Under the pieces are notes generated by a model. The model was not told the origin of the DNA, did not search any database, and was given only the letters and a program-made list of their open reading frames with translations. Source: Deltaproteobacteria bacterium (GTDB taxonomy: Bacteria; Myxococcota_A; UBA9160; JAFDET01). Taken from it: a DNA stretch of 15,381 nucleotides. The first letter of the stretch is position 1; every line of letters starts with the position of its first letter. Shown here piece by piece: positions 14,936 through 15,381 of this stretch. Location of the stretch: the NCBI GenBank assembly GCA_019310195.1, contig JAFDET010000039.1, positions 1-15,381 on the forward strand, given 5' to 3'. A program made the position numbers and the translations under genes.

Positions 14936-14951
14936 TGTCCGAGAACCCCCC
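14924..14951. repeat. Imperfect G5/C6 inverted repeat at the IS end
   Basis: GGGGGTTTCT (14924-14933) is inverted as AGAACCCCCC (14942-14951), one base off perfect, with an 8-nt loop. It lies 8 nt beyond the transposase stop, between that gene and the truncated small frame. It may be the IS terminator, part of its terminal repeat, or both. Confidence 0.45.
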
Positions 14952-14958
14952 GTCCTGC

Positions 14959-15381
14959 CTATCGGGCTCGCTCAGCTACCAACCTGCGATAGGGAAACGG
15001 CTCGCCCTGGGCGGCCCGCTGCAGGACGAAGCCAAAGAGCTCGCCCTCGCACCAACGGCGGTCGAAGCGGTAGACGAACTCGGCGAGGTAGCGCGGGAGG
15101 TGTTTTCCGCTCACGCCATGGAAGGTGCCACGCAGCCAGGTCTTGAGATTGCCGAAGACCCGATGCACCCAGGGAAGGATCTCGGCCGACCGGGCCGGAT
15201 CGGGTCCCTGCACGAGCCGCTCATGCCGAACGCCCACCTTCGAGAGACGGCGGTAGCCTTGAAAGCCATCGGTTCGCACCGTGGCCTCGGTCGCGTCGAT
15301 GACACCGCGCACGAAGGGGCCGAGGTCGTGCTCGAAGGTGAGCCCCTCGAGGACGGCGAGCCGAGCGCGACCTGCGCTGTG
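14959..15381 (-). CDS. IS1595-family transposase, C-terminal part
   Basis: The frame is open from the right edge to TAG at 14961-14959, giving about 140 C-terminal residues. 'ATVRTDGFQGYRRL' carries an Asp of the DDE-type centre. 'LPWVHRVFGNLKTWLRGTFH', followed by 'GVSGKHLPRYLAEFVYRFDRR', is the classic C-terminal signature of ISXO2-like transposases (the family has DDE/DDN/DDH variants). The N-terminal zinc ribbon and first catalytic Asp would lie to the right of the window. The tail is intact, so this copy may be functional. A long open frame on the plus strand through the same bases is its shadow. Confidence 0.85.
   Translation of the reverse strand, partial: HSAGRARLAVLEGLTFEHDLGPFVRGVIDATEATVRTDGFQGYRRLSKVGVRHERLVQGPDPARSAEILPWVHRVFGNLKTWLRGTFHGVSGKHLPRYLAEFVYRFDRRWCEGELFGFVLQRAAQGEPFPYRRLVAERAR

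Larger units (their letters stand above)
14904..15381. mobile_element. IS1595-family (ISXO2-like) insertion sequence, partial
   Basis: The element is recognised by its transposase (minus strand) and by the abrupt end of normal coding sequence in the small frame on its left. The left boundary is placed at about 14904 from the change in codon use and is uncertain by tens of bases. The other end lies outside the window, so terminal repeats and target duplication cannot be checked. Confidence 0.55.

Noticed and set aside
1..15381. CRISPR array, tRNA or rRNA genes
   Set aside because: No spaced direct repeats and no tRNA- or rRNA-like sequence were found on reading either strand.

Overview
This is a GC-rich bacterial window with mostly G/C-ending codons. 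It comes from a Gram-negative-like organism: there is a PEP-CTERM sorting tail, a large exported peptidase and an exported TolB-like propeller. The trehalose-synthase-like glycosyltransferase, the methyltransferase style, the AddB-like nuclease start and the PEP-CTERM tail would fit an uncultured Myxococcota/'Deltaproteobacteria' relative or a Planctomycetota member. I cannot decide between them from sequence alone. No rRNA, tRNA, CRISPR array or phage module is visible.

Layout, left to right. (1) 1-650 (-) is the N-terminal part of an AddB/RecB-like PD-(D/E)XK nuclease, running off the left edge. Two strong hairpins (683-766) separate it from a DUF418/YeiB-like membrane protein (773-2107, -). 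(2) Divergent from that is an eight-bladed PQQ-type propeller protein with an unrecognised C-terminal half (2134-4437, +). It converges on a TreT-like GT4 glycosyltransferase (4469-5935, -), and a hairpin sits between the two stops. (3) A class I SAM methyltransferase (6063-6743, +) runs divergently from the glycosyltransferase. (4) A leftward cluster follows: an MFS transporter (12879-11668), a secreted M1-M28-PDZ double-peptidase fusion (11542-8117), a secreted TolB-like propeller (8103-7039), and a headless PEP-CTERM tail (7042-6740) whose stop overlaps the methyltransferase stop. (5) On the right, a rightward M28-like protein with a degraded metal site (13347-14738) is preceded by a roughly 125-nt long-hairpin element and a start-less coding remnant. 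It is followed by a small reading frame that appears cut off by an IS1595-family insertion sequence, whose transposase runs off the right edge.

How the genes may work together. The tightly spaced peptidase and TolB-like propeller look like an operon for periplasmic or extracellular peptide breakdown, and the MFS carrier upstream could move small products. That is inference from order and strand only. The left-hand genes look like independent housekeeping or accessory functions. The right end (13-15.4 kb) carries signs of rearrangement: gene fragments, an IS, and two related GC-rich sequences.

I saw no obvious new defence or mobile system. The best candidates for something undescribed are the structured element at 12979-13103 and its partial resemblance to the IS-adjacent sequence at 14907-14951, the M28-like protein lacking its catalytic glutamate pair, the double-peptidase fusion with a possible AUC start, and the unknown C-terminal domain of the propeller protein.
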